Below are positions 1 through 7,298 of a DNA stretch of 11,476 nucleotides, in pieces. Below the pieces are notes generated by a model. The model was not told where the DNA came from. It was given only the letters and a program-made list of their open reading frames with translations, and searched no databases. Source of the stretch: Euperipatoides rowelli (lineage: Eukaryota; Onychophora; Udeonychophora; Euonychophora; Peripatopsidae); assembly GCA_003024985.2 (NCBI GenBank), contig PXIH01S0049190.1. One strand, given 5' to 3'. Position 1 is the first letter of the stretch. Every line of letters begins with the position of its first letter. The position numbers and the translations under genes are program-made.

Positions 1-1148
1 GAGATTGTAAATCAATATTTAAAAAAAAAAAATTTAAAAATTTAATAAATAGCATATGTGGACATTTTATTTAAAATTAACACTAAATAATAGTATTCTC
101 AATCATCTTTTTTTTTTTACATGGATTCTATTTTTGCAAGGGTTCCAGCTCTTAAATATAATACATCAATGTAATGTTTCAAGCAGCAAGAGTGATATGT
201 TTTTAGGCTTATTAAAACACAGAGAGACAACAATGTGTAAAAATACAATCGTAAATTAAAATCATATTACTATTGAAATATTTATGTTTATAGAATTTGA
301 TTCCTCCGGTCTCTAATGCAATACTAAGACCCGTGTGTTTGTTTTTGTTAATTTTGGGTTGAATAATTTAAAATATTTTTTTTCATCTAAATATTATAGG
401 CTACATGTTTTTTTAAAGAAAAAAAAAAGAGTAGATTACAGTGTAAGTCATTTTAAGTTGTAAATAGTGTAATGTTAACACTTTAAAAACTATTACAGGT
501 ATTCTGTTTCTGGAAAATAGATTTTTCTTTATCCAAAAATGTCTAGTTAATAGTGTGTTACACAGTGTATATGTGTTGTCAACTTTAAATGATGCATATT
601 ACTACTATTGAAAAATTACAATCGAATTATATCATGAGCAATTAAATAGTATCTAACTCCAAGTAGCAATGGTACAAAGCAATAAATAAAGGTAAATCAA
701 TAAGCTTTTTGATGATTTTGGAAGAAATAAGCCAAAATTAGTCGTGTCTAAGAATCAATAAACAGATACAACCTTGTTTTTAGTCAAATAACCATAATGT
801 TAAACAGAGAACTAGACATCTTAATAAATCTAATATTGGTATTACTTCAAGAGCTGTTTTTATATACAGTAGAATCAAATAGTCAAACTTGACAATGTTC
901 TATTATAATACTAGCGCCATGCTGTGGCTCTCTTCTCAAATAAATTACACAAATAAAAATCACAGCAAAGCAAAAATAATGAAATGCAAATTTCGATGTA
1001 CAATCTCTGAATACTTCAATCACATGACAATATTCAAATTTAAAGTCTGACAACAATTTTAGAAAGTGCAATTGAAAGGGGGCAGATACAACTGTTTTAT
1101 AACTGACAAAAAATTTTGATCTTAAGCAAGATTATAATATTTTTTAAT
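1..1148. other. Outer left arm, no gene seen
   Basis: This is AT-rich DNA with A12, T and A runs and stop codons in every frame. The longest open frames are short (67 codons at 56-259 plus; 62 codons at 883-1071 minus) and show low-complexity composition with no recognisable domain. No RNA gene was recognised. The mirror is 10329-11476. Confidence 0.6.
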
Positions 1149-1222
1149 ATAACAAATCTGTTTATAGACCATTCCTCCTACGCTTATCAGCCAATTTTCT
1201 TTTATTGTAAAGCCAACACATA

Positions 1223-1259
1223 GAAGTGAATAGATTAATTTCCTTAATCTATTCGCTTC
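1223..1259 (+). repeat. 16-base-stem hairpin in the LTR-like half
   Basis: Stem gaagtgaatagattaa (1223-1238) pairs with ttaatctattcgcttc (1244-1259) with a single T/G mismatch and a 5-base loop. The other half of the element keeps only the outer gaagtga/tcacttcc part, with a ttgtttg-rich insert between. The mirrored copy is at 10218-10254. Confidence 0.7.
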
Positions 1260-1340
1260 CACGTGGGGTTGTAACTTTTAGCTATAAATTACCTTGCTGG
1301 AGTTGAAAGTTTGTTCTTGTGTGTGCCCGGCATGTTATCC

Positions 1341-1368
1341 AACACCAGTCACTCTTGTGACTGGTGTT
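1341..1368 (+). repeat. Perfect 12-base-stem hairpin in the LTR-like half
   Basis: Stem aacaccagtcac (1341-1352), loop tctt, and stem gtgactggtgtt (1357-1368) form a perfect hairpin. The equivalent site in the other half (8861-8884 in the right arm) no longer pairs and lies just before the 530-base insert. The mirrored copy is at 10109-10136. Confidence 0.75.
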
Positions 1369-1572
1369 CTGCTAGACCGGGTAACCAGCCCCTTTATACT
1401 GAAAATAAATTGTCACCGTAATCAACATGTCGCCCTGTTTCGAGGTTTCTGCTATGTCGTAGGCAGTCCGATGGCTGGGCACATTTCATATTTGTTCCTG
1501 TCTTACTACATAAGCAAATGTTTAGTACTTAGCTTAATTGTAGAAATATCTTTGTTTTGGTCCAAGTTTGAC

Positions 1573-1584
1573 TATAAATAAATA
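1573..1584 (+). promoter_or_regulatory. TATA/AATAAA box of the uninterrupted LTR-like half
   Basis: The sequence tataaataaata is conserved in both diverged halves of the fold-back element, with the flanking attgtg and acaattat. It combines a TATA-like box and an AATAAA, points toward the primer-binding site, and lies about 120 bases from it. The mirror copy is at 9893-9904 on the minus strand. The promoter role is inferred from conservation and placement. Confidence 0.4.
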
Positions 1585-1704
1585 TTGTGTTACAATTATC
1601 ACCTGAACATGCTGGTGTTTGTGTATCTTTACGTTTATTACCTGTAATAAGGGTTTGCCCCAACATTGTACTGGCAGCGGAAGAGTATGCCATCATTATA
1701 GGGG

Positions 1705-1722
1705 GTTTCTGTTCGGGCGCCA
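1705..1722 (-). promoter_or_regulatory. tRNA-Lys-type primer-binding site
   Basis: On the minus strand this reads TGGCGCCCGAACAGAAAC. It agrees at 16 of 18 positions with the complement of the 3' end, including CCA, of animal tRNA-Lys(UUU), the primer used by several LTR retroelements; the two differences are GG to AA. It fills the 20-base loop (1703-1722) between the two inverted LTR-like halves and directly abuts one of them at 1723. A long match ending exactly in the complement of CCA is unlikely by chance. Confidence 0.75.
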
Positions 1723-1842
1723 CCTATAATGACGGCTCACTCTTCTGCTGCCAATACAACATATGGGTAAACATCCTTATGGATAATTAATGTAGTGTAA
1801 ATGACCTCCGGCATGTTGGGTAAATAATTGTATCACAATATT

Positions 1843-1850
1843 TATTTATA
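1843..1850 (-). promoter_or_regulatory. TATA box of the insert-bearing LTR-like half
   Basis: On the minus strand this is tataaata, extending into an AATAAA. It is the counterpart of 1573-1584 in the other half, so the two predicted promoters converge on the primer-binding site. The mirror copy is at 9627-9634 on the plus strand, 120 bases before the site at 9755. Confidence 0.4.
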
Positions 1851-2062
1851 GTACAACTTGGAAGAAAAGTAAAAGATGTTTCTATAATTAAGGTAAGTAC
1901 TAAACATTTGCTTACTTAGTAAGACAGGAACAAATATGAAACATACCCAACTATACGACTACACAAGACATATCAGGAACTCCGAAACATGGTTTACATA
2001 GTGATTATGATTATTTATTTTCAATATAGGGGATGGTTTCCTGGTCTAAGGAAATCTATGAA

Positions 2063-2592
2063 TTAATTATATTAATAAACAAATTTTCTCCGTGTGTCTG
2101 TCATTCCTAACTCTTTAAATTGAATTTCCTCCCCAATGGTTTATCCAATTGATTTGCGGTTTTTGTGTTACGTTTGTTTTAATGGTCCGAATATATTTAT
2201 ATAAAAGGTCAAGATGTTTACATGGGGGTGCTAGGGGGGCCTGAAAAATGTCAATTTTTTTTTAAATGCTCCAATCAAGTTCAAATTTGAAATTCGTGTT
2301 ACCTAGAGGTCTAGAATATGCATATAAAAGGTCAAGGTTCTGTCTGGGTGGTTACAGGGGGCCCAAAAAATCTAAATTTTTGAAAATTCACCGATTAAGT
2401 TAAAATTTTAAATTGGTGTTACCCTAGAGATCTAGAATCAAATGGGGGTGCTAGGGGGGCCCAAATCAATTCCGTTAGGGAAGGGCGGATAACATGGGAG
2501 TGCTTACCATAGTTCCAAACATGACACCAAATTCTGGGCCCCAAAAAAAATTATCGGCGATTTCGACAGGTTTCGACTAGTAATATAATTAA
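2063..2592. mobile_element. 530-base insert with TTAA-ended terminal inverted repeats
   Basis: This segment is present in only one half of the fold-back element; the other half passes directly from the ctcttgt block to the tagacc block. Its ends are perfect 12-base inverted repeats, ttaattatatta (2063-2074) and taatataattaa (2581-2592). If the outer TTAA on each side is a target duplication, the layout resembles a piggyBac-type non-autonomous element with 8-base inverted ends. If not, it is a MITE of unknown class. There is no coding capacity. The inside carries degenerate tandem units. The exact empty site could not be fixed, because the other half differs around the insertion point. Confidence 0.5.
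2165..2480 (+). repeat. Degenerate ~120-base tandem units inside the insert
   Basis: Recurring blocks in order are gtgttac, a ggtctagaatat-like stretch, atataaaaggtcaag, then tgggggtgctaggggggcc and an A/T-rich segment. Full units begin near 2221 (about 122 bases) and 2343 (about 98 bases, having lost the ataaaaggtcaag block at its end). Partial units lie at 2165-2220 and from 2441 on. The GC-rich box with runs of G and CC stands out from the AT-rich surroundings. The mirrored copy is at 8997-9312. Confidence 0.7.
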
Positions 2593-2816
2593 GTTTAAAA
2601 CAAGAGCAACTGATGTCGCGGATGACATGCCGGGCACACACAAGAACAAACTTTCAACTCGGCAAGGATAATTTATATCTGGAAGTTAGCCTCCCCCCCA
2701 TGTGGAAGTGAGTAGATTAGAACAAACAAACAAATATGTCACTTCATGTTGGCTTTACAATAAAAGAAAATTATCTGATAAATGTGATAGGAACGATTTA
2801 TAAATAGATTTGTTAT

Positions 2817-4178
2817 AGTATATAACATAAATAGTTAGAGAGTGCCTTTTAGGATGTGCTTGTGTGGGGGAATACATGCATGCATATGAGAACCTCAGCC
2901 CTACCCCACCCACAAAAATAGAAAATAAAAATGTATTCATTAATTTTATATTAAAATTAAAGTAGACTAGTTAATAATTGATGGCAATAGTATAAAATAA
3001 ATTAGCTAGATTAAAAAGTTTCATGAAAGAAAACTGTCATATTGGGGTGATTTTTGTTATTGATTCATCACTGTGAAACGATTTTCTAAACATGGTCAAC
3101 ATTACACAAGAATAAAAAAAGAATTTGTGGTATATCACGAGCACAACTTTAGAAAAGGCACTAATATTAGGGATTCAACAAATGTCAATGCTATTATATC
3201 TGCAAGGCTGTCCAGTTGAATAATTTTTAAATTTGAATACTGCATGAGATAATTCAACATTCTTAAGGGAGCTAGCTAAATAAATCTTAAATTTCCAAAA
3301 TAATAATAATAATAAAAACAGTTTACTGTGTAATATATTTACATGAAAATAGGAAATAATATCTACAGTACATTTAACAGTAAATTAAAAAAAAAGGTTC
3401 ATAACAATACGATGTACACAAAAAAATGTCCTTTTTTTTTTAGCAAATGCTAATTGTCAGTTATTTTTAAGATTAAAACAAATTCAACAAATTTGGCCAA
3501 AAAGCAGCATATTAATATTAAACTAGATTCAGCCTAATTACAAGATAATGACGGTCAGAGTAATATTTTCTAGTAGATCGGTTTATTCTAACAATGGAAA
3601 CTATTAGTTTGATATACTGTAAATACTCTAATTATTCGAATTACATATTATTTAATTATTTATATAATTATAAATAAAGACTAGATTAAGAATAAAGACT
3701 TGGTATAGTAATTATTTACTTTTCAAGAAAACAGTTTTAATGTAAGGATTCAAAATGTTTCTACCAATTATTGCAGAAAACTTAAAAAGGTGATGCCAAG
3801 TACCTATAATACTTTTAGTTGAAGATTATAAAATATTTATTATGTTCCTATGAAATTAATGTTTGATCAACTTGAACAATCAACAGTTTATCATTCTACT
3901 AATTCTTGAGAAAATTTTTAACAATAGCCTATAGGATTCAAATGTTTGAATGGAATTGAAATAAAAAATTTCCATTCTTTGTAAACATTAAGCAATTTTT
4001 CATAATATTTTACAGTACTTTAACTGTAAATACAAGAACCATTTCAGGTATACATCAATAAATTGTAGGAAGCTTTATACTATCACCCCCCTCCCCCAGA
4101 CTCCTATGGGCTTGAATAATTAATCCATAAATAATAGAAAAATTATAACATAAATATTAGATACTGTATATCCAAATT
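2817..4178. other. Left arm between fold-back element and palindrome, no gene seen
   Basis: This is AT-rich non-coding sequence. Noted features are a G/C-rich patch at about 2861-2917 with an imperfect gtgggg/ccccac inverted repeat and atgcatgcatgca, the (AAT)5 run, and a pyrimidine run at 4086-4097 (C6 T C5). No domain, splice-bounded exon or RNA gene was recognised. The mirror is 7299-8660. Confidence 0.6.
3299..3313 (+). repeat. (AAT)5 microsatellite
   Basis: There are five uninterrupted AAT units. The mirror at 8164-8178 has the same unit count, which matters because such runs change length quickly. Confidence 0.8.
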
Positions 4179-4252
4179 TTTGCAATTCTAATATTATATT
4201 CAAATGATTGGCTAATTAGCCAATCATTTGAATATAATATTAGAATTGCAAA
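4179..4252. repeat. 74-base perfect palindrome (left copy)
   Basis: The 37 bases 4179-4215 are followed with no spacer by their exact reverse complement, 4216-4252. The centre is gctaattagc. Such loop-free perfect palindromes are unstable in most genomes and usually arise by template switching or as compact fold-back elements. It is followed 5 bases later by another hairpin. Confidence 0.9.
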
Positions 4253-4257
4253 CATTT

Positions 4258-4309
4258 GAATTGTTTTTGCTGTATGTTGGATTAATACAACATACAGCAA
4301 AAACAATTC
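4258..4309 (+). repeat. 22-base-stem hairpin next to the 74-base palindrome
   Basis: Bases 4258-4279 (gaattgtttttgctg...) pair perfectly with 4288-4309 across the 8-base loop gattaata. It lies 5 bases from the palindrome at 4179-4252, giving a double-hairpin cluster of about 130 bases. I see no homology to a known element or RNA gene. Confidence 0.9.
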
Positions 4310-5293
4310 TGGTCTAAACTGGATCCTTAAATGTAAAATTGTTCTCCCAAAAAGTTATTATTTCATTGGTTTTATTTTCCATTTTTTCAGGAAATCAATT
4401 TGATGGTTAGAATATCTGATTTGTTAGCAATTTGAAGACCTTGCTATATTAGATCAGTCTTCACTATTTACACCCTTTTCTCTAGGTCAGGTTTTATTCT
4501 AAAGGTAATTTAAAGAATAAAATATTCCACATAAACAAACAACATAAACTAAAATGAATATTAGCAATAACTTGTATATTATAAGATGTGTATAATTAAT
4601 AACAGTTGATATTATTTTAAAACTCAAAGTTTTGTTCGACGACATTATAAGAATGCTTACATAATGGGCCACATGCATGATCTAGATTAAATTTTGAAAA
4701 TCACAGCTAGAATTATTCCTTTATAGTATTAGTACACAATTTAAAACTGAAATTTGCATAAACATAAATTATGTTTTGAAAATATTTTTTCAGGTTTAAT
4801 CTTGATCAAATAATGTACGCTTCATTTAAATACTAAGGATCAAAAGCCTATTCACTATATTTTGGCAATCTTGTGTGTCTTTTTCAATACAATTTTTTAT
4901 TCTCTGCTCTTTATAGGGATGAAAAGAAATAGCTAAATGAAGAGAATATATGAAATATTCTTTTAAATTAGACAAATCTAATTTCTACAATATTAATATG
5001 CTGACTTTTTTTTTTAAGGCTAAGAGTCTTTTAATGCAAACCACTGACAATTTATTTAAAAAATCAACCGAGAGACAATACCGAAATGATATGACCGAAT
5101 TAAAATTTGTAACAAACATTACAATCAAATTGTCTCTGATTTTAAGTAAAATCTGACATACAAATAAAAATAGAATTTCTATAATTTTCTGCGACTGCTT
5201 TAGAGTGCGCTATTTTCAGATTTTATATATATATATTTTAAAATTTTCATCCGTTTCATATAAAATAAAAACTATAAATAATTAAAAATTTAT
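4310..5293. other. Inner left arm, no gene seen
   Basis: This is AT-rich sequence. The only open frame of note, 4950-5156 plus (68 codons), is lysine-, asparagine- and phenylalanine-rich, as expected from AT-rich DNA, with no recognised motif. The mirror, 6184-7167, would be intron of the SH2 gene on the minus strand. Confidence 0.6.
5224..5235 (+). repeat. (TA)6 microsatellite
   Basis: Six TA units lie 58 bases inside the inner edge of the left arm. The mirror at 6242-6253 has the same length. Confidence 0.8.
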
Positions 5294-5929
5294 TTACATA
5301 AAAGTGTTTAGGATTAAAAAAAAAAAACATATTTTGATGGTCCAAAACATTTTTCAAAATAATACACCTTAAAGGCTTTTGAAACATTTTCTGAACCAAT
5401 AAATAAAACTTTGGATGTAACAAAAAAAAAAAAAAAAAAGATGGGAGATTCAGGCAATAAATAATTTAAGGAAAATAATGAAAGTAACTTTGGAAGCTGA
5501 AATCATCTGGAATCATCCCTATGCAGCATAGTCCTGAAACAGTTCTACAAAATGATCACTTTAAGAATCACGAACATCTCGCTGCACACTGTGAGGTATC
5601 ATAAATGTCAACTTACATGGCTCAGCAATACCCAGCATTCCATCATGTTACGCACAACCAATTGTGAAATGGAGTCATACTTAAAAAGGCAGTAGTCTAC
5701 GAAGACAATTTTGGAAGACCTAAAAACGACCAAAGATTTAACTTCCTTTTGTTGAAATGAAATATTAACACATCGTAAATTCTTTCTCGGTTTAATTATC
5801 ATTTGATGATCGACTTTAATATAATTTTTTTTTTTTTTGGCAAATTAGCAATTCTTTTAAAGAAACATTTGACACGATGGAGAAATTTTGAGTGATGAGA
5901 CCCTGTAAGTAGCTTTGGCAACTAAATAA
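5294..5929 (-). other. Probable 3' untranslated or downstream region of the SH2 gene
   Basis: On the minus strand this follows the TGA stop. It has stops in all frames and no conserved-looking peptide. A candidate ATTAAA polyadenylation signal (complement of tttaat) sits at 5815-5820, about 110 bases after the stop, with another at 5791-5796. An A-rich run follows the stop by about 90 bases (T run on the plus strand near 5826-5840). A canonical AATAAA appears only at the arm junction, 5289-5294. Which signal is used cannot be told from sequence. Confidence 0.5.
5398..5439 (+). other. AATAAA signals followed by an A18 run (possible retroposed 3' end)
   Basis: On the plus strand two overlapping AATAAA hexamers (5398-5403 and 5402-5407) are followed about 14 bases later by 18 consecutive A (5422-5439). 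This is the layout of a polyadenylated transcript end copied into DNA. I could not recognise the sequence upstream (from about 5300) or find a target-site duplication. It may equally be a plain A run in AT-rich DNA. Confidence 0.35.
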
Positions 5930-6116
5930 TCACAGTAGCTGATCAATAACCGGATATAGTAGAGACATATGTTCAGCTCCTTTGATTGGAAGCTTATTAA
6001 GAGAATAATGGGATATCATATCTGGAATGCTATCAAATGGATTGCTGAACTGACCTAAAATATATTTACCATCCTCACGGTGGACAATCTTCATATGCAT
6101 GAAGCCTCGTGCACTT
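5930..6116 (-). CDS. Terminal exon: C-terminal half of an SH2 domain, SHB/SHD/SHE/SHF-type adaptor
   Basis: Read on the minus strand from a splice acceptor, one leftover base completes a codon from the previous exon. Then 61 codons run to TGA at 5932-5930, so the intron interrupts a codon after its second base. The peptide contains GFMHMKI (beta-D strand with the SH2 histidine), KYILGQF (beta-E), a PFDSIPDMISHYS helix (alpha-B) and then KLPIKGAEHMSLLYPV. That last block closely matches the C-terminal end of the SHB-family SH2 domain as I know it, and those proteins also end a few residues after LLYPV. SHB-family proteins are cytoplasmic adaptors that bind phosphotyrosine in receptor tyrosine kinase signalling. 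The FLVR phosphotyrosine-binding arginine must lie in an upstream exon outside this window. The frame has no internal stop, frameshift or poly(A) scar, so it looks like a live exon rather than a processed copy. I cannot tell which of the four vertebrate paralogues it is closest to. Confidence 0.85.
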
Positions 6117-6144
6117 CTAAAAAAAAAACAGAAGAAAAAAAAAA
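6117..6144 (-). promoter_or_regulatory. Splice acceptor with long polypyrimidine tract
   Basis: On the minus strand a 26-base pyrimidine-rich tract (T10, CTTCTG, T10) ends in AG at 6118-6117, directly before the SH2 exon. This is a strong 3' splice site. It places the exon in an intron-containing gene whose last intron extends at least into the right arm. Confidence 0.8.
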
Positions 6145-6183
6145 CTCAAATTTAAAAATAATAGAAAAATTATTTTTTTTGTC

Positions 6184-7167
6184 ATAAATTTTTAATTATT
6201 TATAGTTTTTATTTTATATGAAACGGATGAAAATTTTAAAATATATATATATAAAATCTGAAAATAGCGCACTCTAAAGCAGTCGCAGAAAATTATAGAA
6301 ATTCTATTTTTATTTGTATGTCAGATTTTACTTAAAATCAGAGACAATTTGATTGTAATGTTTGTTACAAATTTTAATTCGGTCATATCATTTCGGTATT
6401 GTCTCTCGGTTGATTTTTTAAATAAATTGTCAGTGGTTTGCATTAAAAGACTCTTAGCCTTAAAAAAAAAAGTCAGCATATTAATATTGTAGAAATTAGA
6501 TTTGTCTAATTTAAAAGAATATTTCATATATTCTCTTCATTTAGCTATTTCTTTTCATCCCTATAAAGAGCAGAGAATAAAAAATTGTATTGAAAAAGAC
6601 ACACAAGATTGCCAAAATATAGTGAATAGGCTTTTGATCCTTAGTATTTAAATGAAGCGTACATTATTTGATCAAGATTAAACCTGAAAAAATATTTTCA
6701 AAACATAATTTATGTTTATGCAAATTTCAGTTTTAAATTGTGTACTAATACTATAAAGGAATAATTCTAGCTGTGATTTTCAAAATTTAATCTAGATCAT
6801 GCATGTGGCCCATTATGTAAGCATTCTTATAATGTCGTCGAACAAAACTTTGAGTTTTAAAATAATATCAACTGTTATTAATTATACACATCTTATAATA
6901 TACAAGTTATTGCTAATATTCATTTTAGTTTATGTTGTTTGTTTATGTGGAATATTTTATTCTTTAAATTACCTTTAGAATAAAACCTGACCTAGAGAAA
7001 AGGGTGTAAATAGTGAAGACTGATCTAATATAGCAAGGTCTTCAAATTGCTAACAAATCAGATATTCTAACCATCAAATTGATTTCCTGAAAAAATGGAA
7101 AATAAAACCAATGAAATAATAACTTTTTGGGAGAACAATTTTACATTTAAGGATCCAGTTTAGACCA
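6184..7167. other. Inner right arm: intronic to the SH2 gene on the minus strand, no exon seen
   Basis: This is the mirror of 4310-5293. I searched the minus strand by eye for the upstream SH2 exon (the FLVR-containing half) and found none, so the last intron probably exceeds this stretch. Confidence 0.5.
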
Positions 7168-7219
7168 GAATTGTTTTTGCTGTATGTTGTATTAATCCAA
7201 CATACAGCAAAAACAATTC
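7168..7219 (-). repeat. 22-base-stem hairpin, mirrored copy
   Basis: This is the reverse complement of 4258-4309, with loop tattaatc. It adjoins the mirrored 74-base palindrome. Confidence 0.9.
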
Positions 7220-7224
7220 AAATG

Positions 7225-7298
7225 TTTGCAATTCTAATATTATATTCAAATGATTGGCTAATTAGCCAATCATTTGAATATAATATTAGAATTGCAAA
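7225..7298. repeat. 74-base perfect palindrome (mirrored copy)
   Basis: This is the reverse complement of 4179-4252; being a palindrome, it reads the same. It gives two identical 74-base palindromes nested symmetrically in the large inverted repeat, about 3 kb apart. Confidence 0.9.

Larger units (their letters stand above)
1149..2816. mobile_element. Fold-back LTR-like element around a tRNA-Lys primer-binding site (left copy)
   Basis: The left half, 1149-1702, and the right half, 1723-2816, are diverged inverted copies of each other. Both start with ataacaaatct at the outside and share blocks such as ttgttcttgtgtgtgcccgg, tatttgttcctgtcttacta and tataaataaatattgtg. The halves meet at an imperfect hairpin (stems 1666-1702 and 1723-1759) whose 20-base loop is essentially a primer-binding site. 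Each half has a TATA-like site and AATAAA about 125 bases before that loop, as in an LTR's promoter and polyadenylation region, and both point toward the centre. The right half contains a 530-base insertion. No gag, pol or other coding remains and no target-site duplication were found, and canonical TG/CA LTR ends were not evident. LTR origin is inferred from the primer-binding site and TATA layout; a generic fold-back MITE is the alternative. Confidence 0.65.
1..5293 (+). repeat. Left arm of a 5.3-kb inverted repeat
   Basis: Every base compared here has its complement at 11477 minus its position in 6184-11476. This was checked at the window ends, the fold-back element, the 74-base palindrome, the (AAT)n and (TA)n runs, the A12 run near base 20 and the inner edge. 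Homology stops between 5293 and 5294: the left side continues ttacataa, while the right arm's complement continues gacaaaaa. No coordinate drift is seen over the arm, so there is no net indel. The comparison was by segments, not a full computed alignment. The arm holds no supportable protein gene; it carries an LTR-like fold-back element, an inserted repeat and two tight hairpins. Its outer end lies at or beyond the window edge. Confidence 0.97.
5294..6183. other. Unique 890-base spacer of the inverted repeat
   Basis: This is the only sequence in the window present once. It carries the terminal SH2 exon on the minus strand (5930-6116), its splice acceptor, and about 640 bases downstream of the stop codon. 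It is less AT-rich than the arms, especially within the exon. At the left boundary a minus-strand AATAAA (complement of tttatt, 5289-5294) straddles the spacer/arm junction; the mirrored position at the right boundary lacks it. Confidence 0.9.

Noticed and set aside
1294-1581. 95-codon open frame (mirror 9896-10183)
   Set aside because: It lies wholly within the LTR-like half, includes a hairpin and the TATA-like box, and has no recognisable domain. The matching frame is broken in the diverged other half, so it is not conserved.
1705-1722. The tRNA-Lys match as part of a tRNA gene or a tRNA-derived SINE
   Set aside because: Only the terminal 18 bases including CCA match. No acceptor partner, anticodon arm or internal A/B boxes are present, and nuclear tRNA genes of animals do not encode CCA. 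A primer-binding site fits better.
1587-1790. Overlapping 67- and 64-codon frames on opposite strands around the primer-binding site
   Set aside because: Both run straight through the imperfect hairpin and primer-binding site, so they are by-products of the LTR-like sequence, not genes.
1328-1820. Inverted ccggcatgtt / aacatgccgg motifs in the LTR-like halves as p53-type response elements
   Set aside because: The best half-site agreement by eye is 8-9 of 10 with no well-spaced pair, which is too weak to claim.
2755-2940. 61-codon minus-strand frame (mirror 8537-8722)
   Set aside because: It overlaps the terminal repeat of the fold-back element and a G/C-rich patch, and the sequence shows no domain.
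4950-5156. 68-codon open frame (mirror 6321-6527)
   Set aside because: Its composition (K, N, F, I, L rich) is that of AT-rich non-coding DNA. No family resemblance and no plausible promoter or exon borders.
5608-5802. 64-codon minus-strand open frame in the spacer
   Set aside because: It lies in the 3' untranslated or downstream region of the SH2 exon, shows no domain or splice context, and its length is expected by chance.
5930-6116. SH2 exon as a processed pseudogene
   Set aside because: A strong polypyrimidine tract and AG lie directly before the coding sequence and there is no minus-strand tail right after the stop, so it looks like a genuine genomic exon.
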